From: Phymorhynchus buccinoides
Lineage: Eukaryota; Mollusca; Gastropoda; Neogastropoda; Raphitomidae
Reading direction: 5' to 3'
DNA: 64,000 bases
Assembly (NCBI GenBank): GCA_017654935.2
Contig: CM065693.1
Span: 10,606,276 to 10,670,275 of the forward strand
In this document: positions 1 to 12,603 of the stretch, one piece after another
How the letters are laid out: every line of letters begins with the position of its first letter
Position numbering within the stretch: position 1 is the first letter of the stretch
Made by a program: the position numbers and the translations under genes
Notes under the pieces: generated by a model
What the model saw: only the letters and a program-made list of their open reading frames with translations
Database searches by the model: none
Told to the model about the DNA's origin: nothing

Positions 1-827
1 AGTTTATTTATTAACTACATGTAGTGCTATTGTACAAGGGAAGCCTTCAAGCCGGTTGGGATTCACTAATTCCCTGCCGACTGAAGCCCCTTGTCTCTAA
101 GCCATAGAGATCTACATCCACCTTCTCCTGTGATTATCAGCAGGGCATCGTGGGCCGGACGATCATCCCGGACTCCACCAAGCACCAAGACGGGTCCGCC
201 GCCAAGACAACCCGCACCCAGAATCCGCGAGGAGACCACGCCTGAACCGTGCCATCCCGCGAAGCCGTAATAGGAACGACTGGGAGCTACTCTCACCTGA
301 CGAGCAAGCCCAGAACTTCAAACAGCTAAGTCTACCTGACTGCGCCAATCATTTGAACTTTCCTACGGACACCGAATATAATTAGTAACCCTTCCGGCAT
401 GGGGCGAACCTTATAGAAAGACAAAAGTCTTGTGAATCCTTTCGGATTTCATTGTGTTTTAACCATATTTTGTTTTGGCGCCATTGAGCTGCTTTATTAT
501 TATTGTTGCATAATCTTATGCAGATTTTGGGAGTAAATAAAATACAAGTGTCAAATAATCCTGAACCCTTTGGTCAGACTGATGAGAGTGGGAGTCTTGT
601 AATTTCATGTAAAACCCTACTTCTCTCTGTCTGCCATTTAGAGCAAGTCAACCACTTGTATTTCTTACAACCATCTGACGAGCCAGAACCCGGGCACAAA
701 TATAAATTTATTAGATGAAAAGGGGCCGGGAAAGTTGCTCATCTCCCATACCCTAGAGAAGTGGGCTAAAGGCAAATTATCTAAAGTCTTCCCTAGGGAC
801 TTAGCCTTTTAACCCATTACCTCGTCA
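1..827. other. Unassigned non-coding sequence
   Basis: I see no gene, RNA or element end here that I can support. Short open frames exist on both strands (for example 503-718 on +), but they show no recognisable domain and no codon pattern different from the surroundings. It probably lies in an intron or intergenic space upstream of the potassium channel exon at 6376. Confidence 0.4.
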
Positions 828-1225
828 CAGATTGGTTGGCTGGTTGATTGGTTGCGTGTGTGGTTGGTTGGTTGGTTGATTGGTTGCGTGTGTGGTTGGT
901 TGGTTGATTGGTTGCGTGTGTGGTTGGTTGGCTGGTTGATTGGTTGCGTGTGTGGTTGGTTGGTTGGTTGATTGGTTGCGTGTGTGGTTGGTTGGTTGAT
1001 TGGTTGCGTGTGTTGTTGTTGGTTGGGTTGTTGATTGGTTGCGTGTGTGTGGTTGGTTGGTTGATTGGTTGCGTGTGTTGTTGGTTGGGTTGTTGATTGG
1101 TTGCGTGTGTGTGGTTGGTTGGTTGATTGGTTGCGTGTGTTGTTGGTTGGGTTGTTGATTGGTTGCGTGTGTGATTGGTTGGTTGGGTTTGTATGTGGTT
1201 GATTGGTTGGTTGTGTGTGGTTGAT
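828..1225. repeat. GT-rich minisatellite, first block
   Basis: Tandem array built from GGTTGGTTGATTGGTTGCGT with TGTGTGT interruptions. The + strand has almost no A or C apart from GATT and GCG, so strand composition is strongly skewed. The regular GG pairs could in principle fold as two-quartet G-quadruplexes. The long Asn/Gln/Thr/Pro and Trp/Leu/Val/Gly open frames are translations of the repeat and are not genes. Confidence 0.9.
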
Positions 1226-1254
1226 TTTTGGCATTCGGTATTTTGGTACTTTGT

Positions 1255-1622
1255 AGTCACAGAGGCGTCTCTGTGTAAATTCGGGTTGCTCCTACCTGGA
1301 GAGGGCGTCGCAGCCAGAGGCGCGCCATTCTTTTTAAAAAAATTTTTTATTTGCATGCGATTTTTGTGTGACTGATCAGGAAGGAAAGGGTGGGTGGGTA
1401 CTAATTTTGACCAAATGACAACTTATTCGTTACCACCGGGTTTAATAACGTGTGCTAAGTGCATGGGCACACGGGACCTCGGTTTATCCGTCTCATCCGA
1501 AAGACTCCATGTTCAGACCGTAAGGCCTAGTGCAGAGTGAGAGGACAAATCCCCTGTACCCAGGTTCGAAGTTGGGTTTATTGTATACGAGGCGAACGCG
1601 TTACCTCTGTGCCACTCGACAC
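1255..1622 (-). mobile_element. tRNA-headed SINE, copy 1
   Basis: Read on the - strand, the element starts with a polymerase III-like head: an A-box-like TGGCACAGAGG, then a B-box-like TTCGAACCTGG about 40 bases on. A conserved core follows, with TTTCGGATGAGACG, AAACCGAGGTCC and GTGCCCATGCACTTAGC, then a tail ending CAGAGACGCCTCTGTGACTA. Two other copies share head, core and tail (41956-42248, 43406-43592). The core resembles what I remember of the MetaSINE/deuterostome-mollusc SINE superfamily, but I could not check that. This copy has an AT-rich interruption near 1330-1420. Confidence 0.75.
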
Positions 1623-1633
1623 TCTACTACGGA

Positions 1634-2490
1634 TGGTTGTGTGGTTGGCTGGTTGCTTACTTCCTTGCAGATGCGGTTGGTTACATAATTATATGGCTGG
1701 CTGGCTGCTTGTTTTGGGTAGGCCTATGTATGTGGTTGGTTGGTTGATTTCGTATATGGTTGGTTGGCTGGTTGATTGGTTGGTTGATTTCGTATGTGGT
1801 TGGTTGGCTGGTTGTGTATGGTTGGTTGTGCATGGTTGGTTGGTTGGCTGGTTGTGTATGGTTGGTTATGTATAGTTGGTTGGTTGGTCGCGTATGGTTG
1901 GTTGTGCATGGTTGGTTGGTTGGTTGGCTGGTTGTGTATGGTTGGTTGATTGGCTGGTTGTGTATGGTTGATTGGCTGGTCGTGTATGGTTGGTTGTGCA
2001 TGGTTGGTTGGTTGCTTGCTTGGCTGATTGTGTACGGTTGGTTGGTTGGTCAGTTGTGTATGGTTGGTTGGTCGTGTATGGTTGGTTGTGTATAGTTGGT
2101 TGGTTGGTCGTGTATGGTTGGTTGTGCATGGTTGGTTGGTTGCTTGCCTGGCTGATTGTGTACGGTGGGTTGGTTGGTCAGTTGTGTATGGTTGGTTGGC
2201 TGTCGTGTATGGTTGGTTGTGCATGGTTGGTTGGTTGCTTGCTTGGCTGATTGTGTACGGTTGGTTGGTTGGCTGGTTGTGTATGTTTTGGTGTGCATGG
2301 TTGGTTGGTTGCTTGCTTGGCTGATTGTGTACGGTTGGTTGGTTGGCTGGTTGTGTATGGTTGGTTGTGCATGGTTGGTTGGTTGCTTGCTTGGCTGATT
2401 GTGTACGGTTGGTTGGTTGGTCAGTTGTGTCTGTGGTTGGCTGGTTGGTTGCTCAGTTGTGTCTGTGGTTGGTTGCTGGATTGGTTGTGT
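1634..2490. repeat. GT-rich minisatellite, second block
   Basis: A second GGTTG-type array separated from the first by the SINE. It has a longer-period structure: the landmark TGATTGTGTACGG recurs at about 2024, 2152, 2247, 2321 and 2395, giving spacings of about 128, 95, 74 and 74 bases, each unit also holding GGTTGCTTGCTTGGC. It runs into TGTGTCTGTGGTTGG variants at its end. The open frames in all three phases are repeat translations. Confidence 0.9.
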
Positions 2491-2541
2491 AATAGGATGG
2501 TTAAGTCCATTCCAGACTGTTCATTCTAGTTGAGAGAAACA

Positions 2542-2544
<3 letters not shown>

Positions 2545-2583
<39 letters not shown>

Positions 2584-2692
2584 TGTGCGTGCGTGCGCGC
2601 GTGTGTGTGTGTTTGTGTGTGTGTGCGTGTTTGCGTGTGCGTGCGTGCGTGTGTGTGTGTGTGTGCGTGTGCGTGCGTGCGTGCGCGCGTAC
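2545..2692. repeat. (TG)n microsatellite
   Basis: Alternating TG with scattered TGCG and TGTT interruptions. It is a simple repeat with no other content. Confidence 0.95.
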
Positions 2693-2742
2693 AATTACCA
2701 ACTCGCGTATGTTTAAGATCATGTGCGTGTGGTTGCGTGCGT

Positions 2743-2871
<129 letters not shown>

Positions 2872-2877
2872 CTGAGT

Positions 2878-4724
<1,847 letters not shown>

Positions 4725-5826
4725 CTCTCTCTTCTCCTCTCTCTGTGCTCAATCTTGCATGGACTTCTAACACTTTGTCCTAACAAAGAAGGCAGTAGAT
4801 TATTCATCAGTTGCACAACAAAAATAGCACTGTTTCGTTCTGTGAAACAAGCACAACCACTACTGGCTTTGTTTCAGAACAAAGCTTAGGCCCCTACAAG
4901 GTTTTGCGTGTTGGACAATCACAAAAAAACCGTATATACATACTACCAGCGTGTGTATCGATTTCCATCCCGGAGATTTATAATTAATAAATGACTCTCC
5001 GTCAGTCGGCCTTGGTAGGCCTAGAGAGAAAGAGCCATAAATCGAAGCTTACCTGTCCCAGACAGAACGATCGATCGATACTGAAAGTCGAAATACACGT
5101 TGTTCATTTTCACTCTGCCCCCATGACAACACAGTGACAGGCGAAGAATATCATTTACTCGATTATCACGGCGTTGCCATGGGGAAAGAGTGAGAATTAG
5201 CAACGTGTAGGCCCTATGTAGACCTTTGCCTAGCCGAGAGCTTCTTAAAGTATCTGTCGGGGGGTAATGGAATCTTGCTTTCTCTGTTGTGTATGCGCGT
5301 GAATGTGCGCGCGCGTGTGCGTGTAATTGTGTGTCTGTTTGTCTGACCGTCTTTGGGTGTTTGTGTAATTTTGATTCCCCTTTCTTTATGCTATATGTTA
5401 AATATTATTATATGTTGTGTTACAATTGTGTGGTATAGGCCTATTATATTTTTTATAATGTAAACGCCTAAAGCATTGAATTGATTAGGCGTGCTAAATG
5501 TTCAAATAATAGGCTAATAATTTGAAATCGAAAGCGTGTTGTCCTAGTGTGTGTGGTAGCAGGGTTTGTGGCTGTGACTACTGATGGGGGTCGTTTTATT
5601 TGTCTGTTTTGTATATCTATTTCAAGGCCTGTTTTTTGCGCAGTGGCGGTACCATTAAGCCGATGAAGTGTAAGCGAGGCGTGCGTGGCTATTTTTGCTA
5701 GTTGAAACTAATCCCTGTCCATTCGTCCGTCTCTGTGTCTGTCCGTCCATCTATCCTGTCTATCTTACTATGCTATCTGTCTGTAGTAGCTTGACAGAAT
5801 TAGATATGGTATGAAAAGACGCGCAC
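4725..5826. other. Unassigned non-coding sequence
   Basis: No gene or repeat structure recognised beyond short TG-rich patches near 5285-5340. Probably intronic relative to the downstream channel exon. Confidence 0.4.
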
Positions 5827-6176
<350 letters not shown>

Positions 6177-6375
6177 AAAGCCTGGAATATAATGCAGGTT
6201 GAGCAGTGTATGAATTTTTGGGCCTAACATTTTGAGGTTGTTTTTTTTGCATTAAACTAAAACGACAATATAAAAACTTACTAACAAGTATTCCTCCTCA
6301 ACTCTCTTTCTCTCCTCTCCCCCTCTCTCCCACCCCCACTCTCTCTCTCTCTCTTCTCCTTTTATTCCACAACAG

Positions 6376-6822
6376 ATCGTGCCGCTGGACGTCAAAGCCC
6401 TCCAGAGCCAACCCGTCAAAAACGACCCCATCGTCCTCGACGACGACAGCGACGACGACGACGACGACGACGACGATCTGGACGAGAAGAACGTCACGGT
6501 GCCTCTGACCATCACCATGATCGTCATCGGGGGGTACATCTTCGGAGGGGCCGTGCTCTTCGGGCTGTGGGAGGGCTGGGACTGGCTGCAGTCCGCTTAC
6601 TTCTGCTTCATCACCTTGTCCACCATCGGCTTCGGAGACGTGGTTCCCGGCACGGATTTCGAGAACTCCCAGGCGCAGACCCAGCTGCTGCTGGGGTCCG
6701 TGTACGTGCTGTTCGGCATGGCCATCCTGTCCATGTGCTTCACTCTGATGCAGGACGAAATCTTGGCCAAATGCCGCTGGGTGGGGCACAAGATGGGCAT
6801 TTTGGATAAAACGGAGAGAGGG

Positions 6823-6858
<36 letters not shown>

Positions 6859-6864
6859 CATTAA
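6376..6864 (+). CDS. Two-pore-domain potassium channel (K2P), exon with third and fourth membrane segments and second pore
   Basis: Encodes part of a K2P leak channel of the plasma membrane, which sets resting potential by letting K+ out. The exon starts after a pyrimidine-rich tract and CCACAACAG (acceptor AG at 6374-6375) and reads IVPLDVKAL. A linker with about nine Asp in a row follows, then M3 (LTITMIVIGGYIFGGAVLF), pore helix (WLQSAYFCFITL), selectivity filter TIGFGDVVPG and M4 (LLLGSVYVLFGMAILSMCF). It ends MQDEILAKCRWVGHKMGILDKTE. The TIGFGD filter and an M3-P2-M4 order match the second half of K2P channels, closest by eye to TWIK/TRESK-like invertebrate members. The first pore and N-terminus are not in the window and should lie to the left. 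After DKTE the frame runs into poly-G and stops by chance at 6862; a sister copy at 7158 reads DKTEE and then TGA, suggesting the true end. Confidence 0.88.
6826..6857. repeat. Poly-G tract at the end of the channel exon
   Basis: About 30 G residues with one A replace the expected end of the K2P coding sequence just after DKTE. The length is likely unreliable in any assembly. Confidence 0.85.
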
Positions 6865-6889
6865 TAAAATGATAATTATTTACAATCAA

Positions 6890-8910
6890 AATTATCCTAG
6901 AGTTGATGCAGGACGAAATTGTGGCCAAATGCCGCTGGGTCGGGGCACAAGATGGGCATTCTGGATACAACGGAGGAGTGATAATAGTGGTGGTTCAATT
7001 AGAAGAATGATTTTTGTTTCATCACGAAATCTTGGCGAAACGTCGCTAGGTGGGCTGGGGCATAAGATGAGCATTTTTGGATAAAACGGAGGAGTGAACG
7101 ATGGGGGTGAGTTCATTAATAAAATAATAATTACTTACAATCAAAATTATCCTAGAGTTGATGCAGGACGAAATCTTGGCCAAATGCCGCTGGGTGGGGC
7201 ACAAGATGGGCATTTTGGATAAAACGGAGGAGTGAGATGGTGTGGTTTCACAATAACATCTGTATTGTTCAAAAATATTCGGGACTTTTCTGGTGTTACA
7301 CTCCGGGCCTCCAGGAAGAAAAAATTCTGCTTAACGTCCTCCGGTCTGGAACAGACACATATGGGACATTAGTAGATATAAAGATGGTGGGAACGATCCT
7401 GGAGGCAAGGCCCGGAGGCAGTGCAACACCAGGAAAGTCCTGATTTGTTAATAATGCAGATGTGTACAAAATTGTACATATCCCTTGCCTCCAGGATCGT
7501 TCCCACCATCTTTATATCTAATAATGTCCCATATGTGTCTGTTTCAGACTGGAGGACGTTAAACAGATTTTTCTTCTGGTGTGGTTCAATTATAAGAATG
7601 ATTTTTGTTTCATCATGAAATCTTAGCGAAATGTCGCTAGGTGGGCTGGGACATAAAATGAACATTTAAGATAAAACGGAGGAATGAGGCGACTGGGGGT
7701 CATTAATAAAATAATGATCATTATTCATAATCAAAAGTATCCTACAGTTGATGCAGAACGAAATCTTGGCGAATTATCGCTGGGCCGGACATAATGGTGA
7801 GCATTTAGGATAAAAACGGAGGAGTAATATGGCGGTTCGTTATAAGAATGTTTTTGGTTTCATCGCTCTAAGTTTAAAATAATTAACACATCCAATGACA
7901 ATAACAAACGACAGTAATGATCGAAGGAGTAATTATTTATATTCAAAACTGTCCTATGGTCAAGTAATGTTGGGCATAAGGCGGGCATTTAGGATAAAAC
8001 GGAGGAGTGAGATGGCGTGGTTCAGTTATAAGAATGATTTTTGTTTCATCACGAAATCTTGGCGAAACGTCGCTAGGTGGGCAGGGGCATAAGATTGGCA
8101 TTTTGGGTAAAACGGAGGAGTGAGGGGGGTGGGTTCATTAATAAAATAATAATTATTTGCAATCAAAATTATCATAGGGTTGATGTAGGACGAAATCTTG
8201 GCGAAATGTCTCTAGGTCGAGCACGAGATGGACATTTTGGATAAAAACTAAAACTCAAACTCTTTTATTTGTCGTAAAACCATCAAAAACGGAGGAGTTT
8301 TTGCGTGGTGGGTTCAGTAATCAAATAATAATTATTTATAATGAAAAGTATCGTAGAAATAATGCAGGACGAAATCTTGGAGAGATGTCGCTGGGCGTGC
8401 TCAGCTGTTCCGTCCCACACAGCGTCTAGCTGTTTAGTTAGTTAAAAGACTGAATCTAGAAATCTTAGATAAAAACTGCACCAAGCATTTGTTTGTACAA
8501 ATATTTTGGCTGTATGTTCTTCATTGTATTTTGTATATATTTCTTCCATCAGATTTATGGTAAAAACTTATCTTTGTAGGGCAGTATCATGCAACATACT
8601 TAGTACAAAATGTTCTTGAATAATACACTTAGTATCGCAAACATAAATAAAATTGCCCATGAGTGAAAATCTAGCAATATCCACTGAATACAACTAATTT
8701 AGTCACATACTACAACATATTCTTGACTGTTATTTATGAAAAGATATTTTATGCCAAACTAAAATTGGCTTGAACAAAACTTCTGAAAATATAGATGAAC
8801 TAAATGTTCCCCCCGAAACAGCTGTGTGGGGCATATGGTGGGCACTTTGAATAAAACAGGAGTGAGATGGTGGTTCATTATAAGGATGATTTTTGCTTCA
8901 TCACTTTAAA
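6890..8910 (+). repeat. Degenerate tandem copies of the channel exon's 3' end
   Basis: The last ~75 bases of the K2P exon (from LMQDEI to DKTEE-stop) recur about nine times: near 6904-6984, 7016-7099, 7158-7234, 7608-7687, 7747-7829, 7965-8010, 8044-8122, 8182-8250 with 8285-8297, and 8360-8400 with 8820-8872. Between them are AT-rich spacers with AATAATTATTTACAATCAAA and AAGAATGATTTTTGTTTCATC. The copy at 7158 is almost identical to the exon and keeps MQDEILAKCRWVGHKMGILDKTEE plus TGA; others have substitutions and frame slips. One copy is split by a LINE-tail-like insert (about 8250-8285) and another by about 420 bases (8400-8820). They could be decayed duplications or, for the best copy, an alternative terminal exon, since CCTAG precedes it. 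Confidence 0.8.
7268..7605. repeat. Foldback (inverted repeat) insertion
   Basis: Two arms of about 130 bases in opposite orientation share TCCTGGAGGCAAGG, AGATGGTGGGAACGATCC and TATGGGACATTA (left 7280-7440, right about 7480-7600). It sits between two channel-tail copies. Related sequence occurs as direct repeats in the 5S-bearing element (54765-55140). No open frame. Confidence 0.7.
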
Positions 8911-9597
8911 GGGCCAGCCACACTGCATACGACTCGATCCCAATGCGATACGATTGTAACGATGTCTGTGAGTCATGATTCGCGTGAAATACTTCCGTCT
9001 AAAACTAATTGTACTATTTTTTCCGTCACTATACTCAAGTAGACCCCAATACACGAATCAAATAAAATGTGTGATACAAAAATATTGATATTTCATCACA
9101 TTCATGTGCGAGGGGCTACAAACTGATATAGTGAACGAAACTAGTAGGATGTTTTTGTTTTTTGATTTCATCAGATTCATATAGACAGAAGAATTTCACG
9201 TGAATCATGCCTCACAAATCATGCCTCAAAACATCACATGCTCTGAATGATTCTAGAGCAAAGAGAGGGTTCTGTTTTACGTCCTCCCGATCTTAGGAGA
9301 TCATATGGGACATATTCTAGAGGAAAGCACGTTGCAGTGAATAAAAACGAAATGGCGGACCTGCCCCGTTCTCCCCTACTCAAGTCCTGTGTCTGAGTAT
9401 TGTAACCTAGAGAACAGACCATGGTAATGGTAGACTGCTTCAACTCGGGTAGCCAAATCGTAAGTTTATCAGAATCAGGCATTCGAGTCAGAGAAGTAGA
9501 GAAGTAGCTTAAGTTACGACCTTAAGTCGTTTTTCTCAAAGGGTTGAGATTGATTTTGGCAAATCAATATCAATCAGTCAATGTACCATAAAGACAT
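8911..9597. other. Unassigned sequence with one dispersed-repeat end
   Basis: Begins near TTAAAGGGCCAGCCACACTGCATAC (8906-8930), which matches 63889-63960 and looks like the end of another TTAA-flanked repeat. The rest holds no recognised gene. The - strand open frame at 9234-9482 has no domain that I can see. Confidence 0.4.
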
Positions 9598-9750
9598 AGG
9601 CCTGTAGTCATGGGTGCGGCTAAGACAACTAATCCGGGATGGAAATGCAAATTAGTCTAATATAAACTACCAATCAGATTGGTAGTTCAGACTAATTTGC
9701 ATTTTCCATCCTGGATTAGTTGTTTTAGCCACATTCATGACTACATGCCC
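9598..9750. mobile_element. Near-perfect hairpin (foldback MITE)
   Basis: The two halves of this segment are reverse complements of each other almost to the centre, where ACCAATC-A-GATTGGT closes it near 9673. Outer arm motifs are TAGTCATGGGTGCGGCTAAG on the left and its complement with few changes on the right (to 9743). No coding content. Such full-length hairpins are typical of small foldback transposons. Confidence 0.75.
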
Positions 9751-9942
9751 TGGTTGTCTCAAAACTTGATTGTGTTCACTTATATAATAATTTTATTTCA
9801 TAACTAACTTCCTTTCCATAACTTCCATTGAAAATGTGTATGCTATTTAAATTTACAGGGAATTTGTAAAATGGCAAAAAGTAATAAGCAAAAGTAGACA
9901 TACGACAAGTTATCCAGTATCGTAAATGACAAATACGTTTAA

Positions 9943-10250
9943 TCCCTTATTCTGTCCGGGGATCTTTCGTACAAATAGTTCCCCCACCTTCTGGAAGTTC
10001 TGTGATTGTAGCTTCCTCTAATATGTCACTCTCATTGACTCTGTCCTTTTCCCTTTGCTTACTGTCATCTACTATATCGTTCTGCCTTACTGGTCCATTC
10101 TCCTGCCTTTTTTTCTTACAAAGATGTTCTCCTAGCCAAAGACAGACATGCTGGGCCTATTCATTTTCTTAGTTAGGCGCATAGCGACAGCATGACGCAT
10201 CTGCGCTCATGACAGGAAACAGACAATTACACAAAGATAGAATATCGATC
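9943..10250 (+). repeat. Left arm of a large inverted repeat
   Basis: Matches 11880-12240 in reverse orientation, with landmarks AGTTCCCCCACCTTCTGGAAG, CTGCCTTACTGGTCCATTC and GCATGACGCATCTGCGCTCA. A third copy of this family, in + orientation, covers about 25530-25960. The arms flank about 1.6 kb. Confidence 0.65.
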
Positions 10251-10858
10251 ATCTGCCAGCTGCACCATTACGTTTTGAGCAAATCTGTTAGTGGTTGCTA
10301 AACTCTATGAAAATCGTTTTCTTCGCCAATTAGAAATAGCCATGATAACAATCATTATGATGATGTCTTTAAACATCTTGTGCTGGTAGTGCAGGTGAGG
10401 CCAGACCGTCTATGGGTCCCATCAGCACCTTTGGGTGTCTCATTTATTTATGTTTTCATTAATATAATATGGTTGTATTGTTTGATGTGTAATTATTTTT
10501 TACTTACCTATTAGCATCCGTCCACACTTTATTTATTTTTAATACTAGCCTGGGATGAAAATGTACATATAAGTTGCTTTACGTAAATTTAGATTTATTT
10601 AGATTTTGTTAACTCATACTTTGGAGGAAAAAAAAAGACAAGTAACAGACAGACGGTGAAACGGTTACATACACATTCATGCATGCACTGCACACACACT
10701 CACAAACATCTTGCATCATGCACCGGGCATCAGAATTGTCTGAGGTCCAATCCTCTGAAAACTGCGGTAAAAGGGGCATCAAGGCCTTACAGAGTAGAGG
10801 GGGCAACATTCATATCAATATAAATACTGATGTTGAGAGATGTGTGTGTGAACGTTAA

Positions 10859-11460
10859 CAGGCATGGGAATTAGAGAAGACAAAAAATACTAACAAATTG
10901 GGATCTGGAAGCAGGCATAGGAACAAGGAATTAAAAAAAAACCTGAAAACCGTGTGTGTTGGGATACGGCCCCCAGAAAATTAAGCTTCTTCTGTTATCT
11001 AAGCCTTAACCCTTTCGCCGCCAGCCATTTTTTCAACAATCTTTTTCCATTAAACTTAACTGGGTAGAGAAAAAAACCTATCTGCAATATTGGGGATTCC
11101 TCTGTGACATGTATAAAGTAAGGCCTATCCTTACCTCCCAAAATTATGAAAATAAGCTCTTTGGATAACAGACCCTGGTTTGAGGCCTTTACATGACATG
11201 GATGTTAAATCATTGTGGTGTTAAAATGCGACATTGGCGGTGAAAGGGTTAAAAACAGTATTAGAGATAAGACTGATATATTTAGTTCATTTTGAAATCT
11301 TTTATAACCAATAACTTAAGTTTTACTCATTGGGCTTCTTTTTTTTATCTCCTAAGTGTCCTCTTGGACCATAAAAAAAGCTGACACTTGCAAAAAAAAG
11401 ACTGAAGAGGACCATCAAAAAAGCTGAAATCAGCCAACAGACTGACAATTCCCATGCCTG
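10859..11460 (+). mobile_element. CAGGCATGGGAATT-ended element, copy 1 (host of a MITE)
   Basis: 14-base perfect terminal inverted repeats (CAGGCATGGGAATT and its complement). Flanks GTTAA and GTTAG suggest a 5-6 base target duplication; the copy at 46532-46881 has a perfect CTTGAA duplication. It is interrupted at an internal TTAA by the piggyBac-type MITE 11010-11248. No open frame. Confidence 0.8.
11010..11248. mobile_element. piggyBac-type MITE, copy 1 (TTAA target)
   Basis: Flanked by TTAA at 11006-11009 and 11249-11252. Ends are CCCTTTCGCCGCCA and TGGCGGTGAAAGGG. TTAA duplication with CCC-starting ends is the signature of the piggyBac superfamily. Sister copies: 23077-23316, 43959-44161, 47012-47245 and a partial one at 63964. 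No coding capacity, so it would need a transposase from elsewhere. Confidence 0.9.
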
Positions 11461-11584
11461 GTTAGTTTCAAATTCCTCATTGTTTTGCTAAAAAATACCT
11501 GTACTTATTTGCGGGTTTTGAGTTTGTTTATGTCCATTTGTCAGTATAAATACCTGGTATCCAAAGTTCATCAGTTTTGTGAGT

Positions 11585-11760
11585 AAGAATCATGTCATCA
11601 TCTTTGTTGCTTTATTTCTTTGCAGTGGAATGTTGGTACTATGACTATCTTGTTGATGTTACTGCATGTTTTTCATCTTTCAATGTTGCTTTTGTAAAGC
11701 GCATCAAGCATACTACAGTATGGATTTTAGCACTATTTGAAACAAAATTATTATTATTAA
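11585..11760 (+). mobile_element. L2-like LINE 3' end fragment
   Basis: Contains TTTGTAAAGCGCATCAAGCA, then TTTTAGCACTATTTGAAAC and an ATT-repeat tail (11749-11758). The pattern AAAGCGC...AGCGCTATATAA followed by (ATT)n is the classic L2-clade 3' terminus. No coding sequence remains. Confidence 0.5.
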
Positions 11761-11879
11761 AACCAGTTCGAAACAAGACAAAGAAGACATAATTCACTAT
11801 GAAATTATTTTTAAACAGTTGTCTGACACTGACGACCACCTTAGAACCAATGGTAAAACCTCTGCCATCCCAATCAAAT

Positions 11880-12240
11880 ACTCTGCCAGAAATTCTCAAT
11901 CCTCTTCTTCTTCTTCAATCGCTCAGACAGTTTCCTGTCAATTATGAGCGCAGATGCGTCAATGTGCCGTTATGCGCCTAACTAAGAAATAGTTAGGCCC
12001 AGCAAGTCCGACTTCGGCTGGAGGAAATCTTTCTGAAAGTGTTTTTCGGAAGATAAAAAAGGCAGGAGAATGGACCTGTAAGGCAGAAAGATAGTAGATG
12101 ACAGCAAGCAAAGGGAACAGCAGACTCAAAGAGAGTGACAGATTAGAGGAAGTAACAAGCACAGAACTTCCAGAATATGGGGGAACTATTTATGCAAAGG
12201 ACCCCTCGGTATCTCCACGGGGGATCTCAATCCTCTGAAA
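11880..12240 (-). repeat. Right arm of a large inverted repeat
   Basis: Reverse complement of the family at 9943-10250 and 25530-25960, recognised by CCCAGCAAGTCCGACTTCGG and GGGGGAACTATTTATGC. It is part of the composite element 10724-12272. Confidence 0.65.
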
Positions 12241-12272
12241 TTTGCAAATCCTCTTGACAATTCTGATGCCTG

Positions 12273-12603
12273 AAATTGCACCCACGAATGCTCACTTAAA
12301 CTTACAACATTGTGATCTTCAAGACATTCCGTCCACATGACTATGACGTCCGTTGTTGTGTTGTATGTCCATTTTATGATCGTTATAAGTATGCAGACAT
12401 TTTTTGTATAATTGTTATTTAGTCTTAAAGTGTTTTTGTTGTTGTTTTTTACTCTGGGGTAGGCTTATATTTATGGTCTACACATGTTGTAGCCTTAGGG
12501 TAAATTGAAGCTTACATTCAATTGAGAACAGAAATATTTGAATAAACCTTTATAATCAAACTTAATATAGCATCCAGCCTGTTTTCTTTGGGGGAGTGTT
12601 GAG
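12273..12603. other. Unassigned short spacer
   Basis: No gene or repeat recognised. It separates the composite element from the L2 LINE's 3' end. Confidence 0.4.

Larger units (their letters stand above)
10724..12272. mobile_element. Composite element with CAGGCATCAGAATTGTC ends
   Basis: Left end GGGCATCAGAATTGTCTGA and right end TGACAATTCTGATGCCTG are inverted. Internal CCAATCCTCTGAAAACTGCGG and AAGGCCTTA also occur in a 236-bp copy with the same ends at 41718-41953. Here it is expanded to 1.55 kb by nested insertions: the CAGGCATGGG element (10859-11460) with its own MITE, an L2-like 3' end (about 11585-11760) and the inverted-repeat arm 11880-12240. No transposase is visible. The superfamily is uncertain, possibly hAT-like from the CAG start. 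Confidence 0.55.

Noticed and set aside
809..2529. Long Asn/Gln/Thr/Pro and Trp/Leu/Val/Gly open frames
   Set aside because: They are translations of the GGTTG minisatellites in every phase, with no start context or domain.
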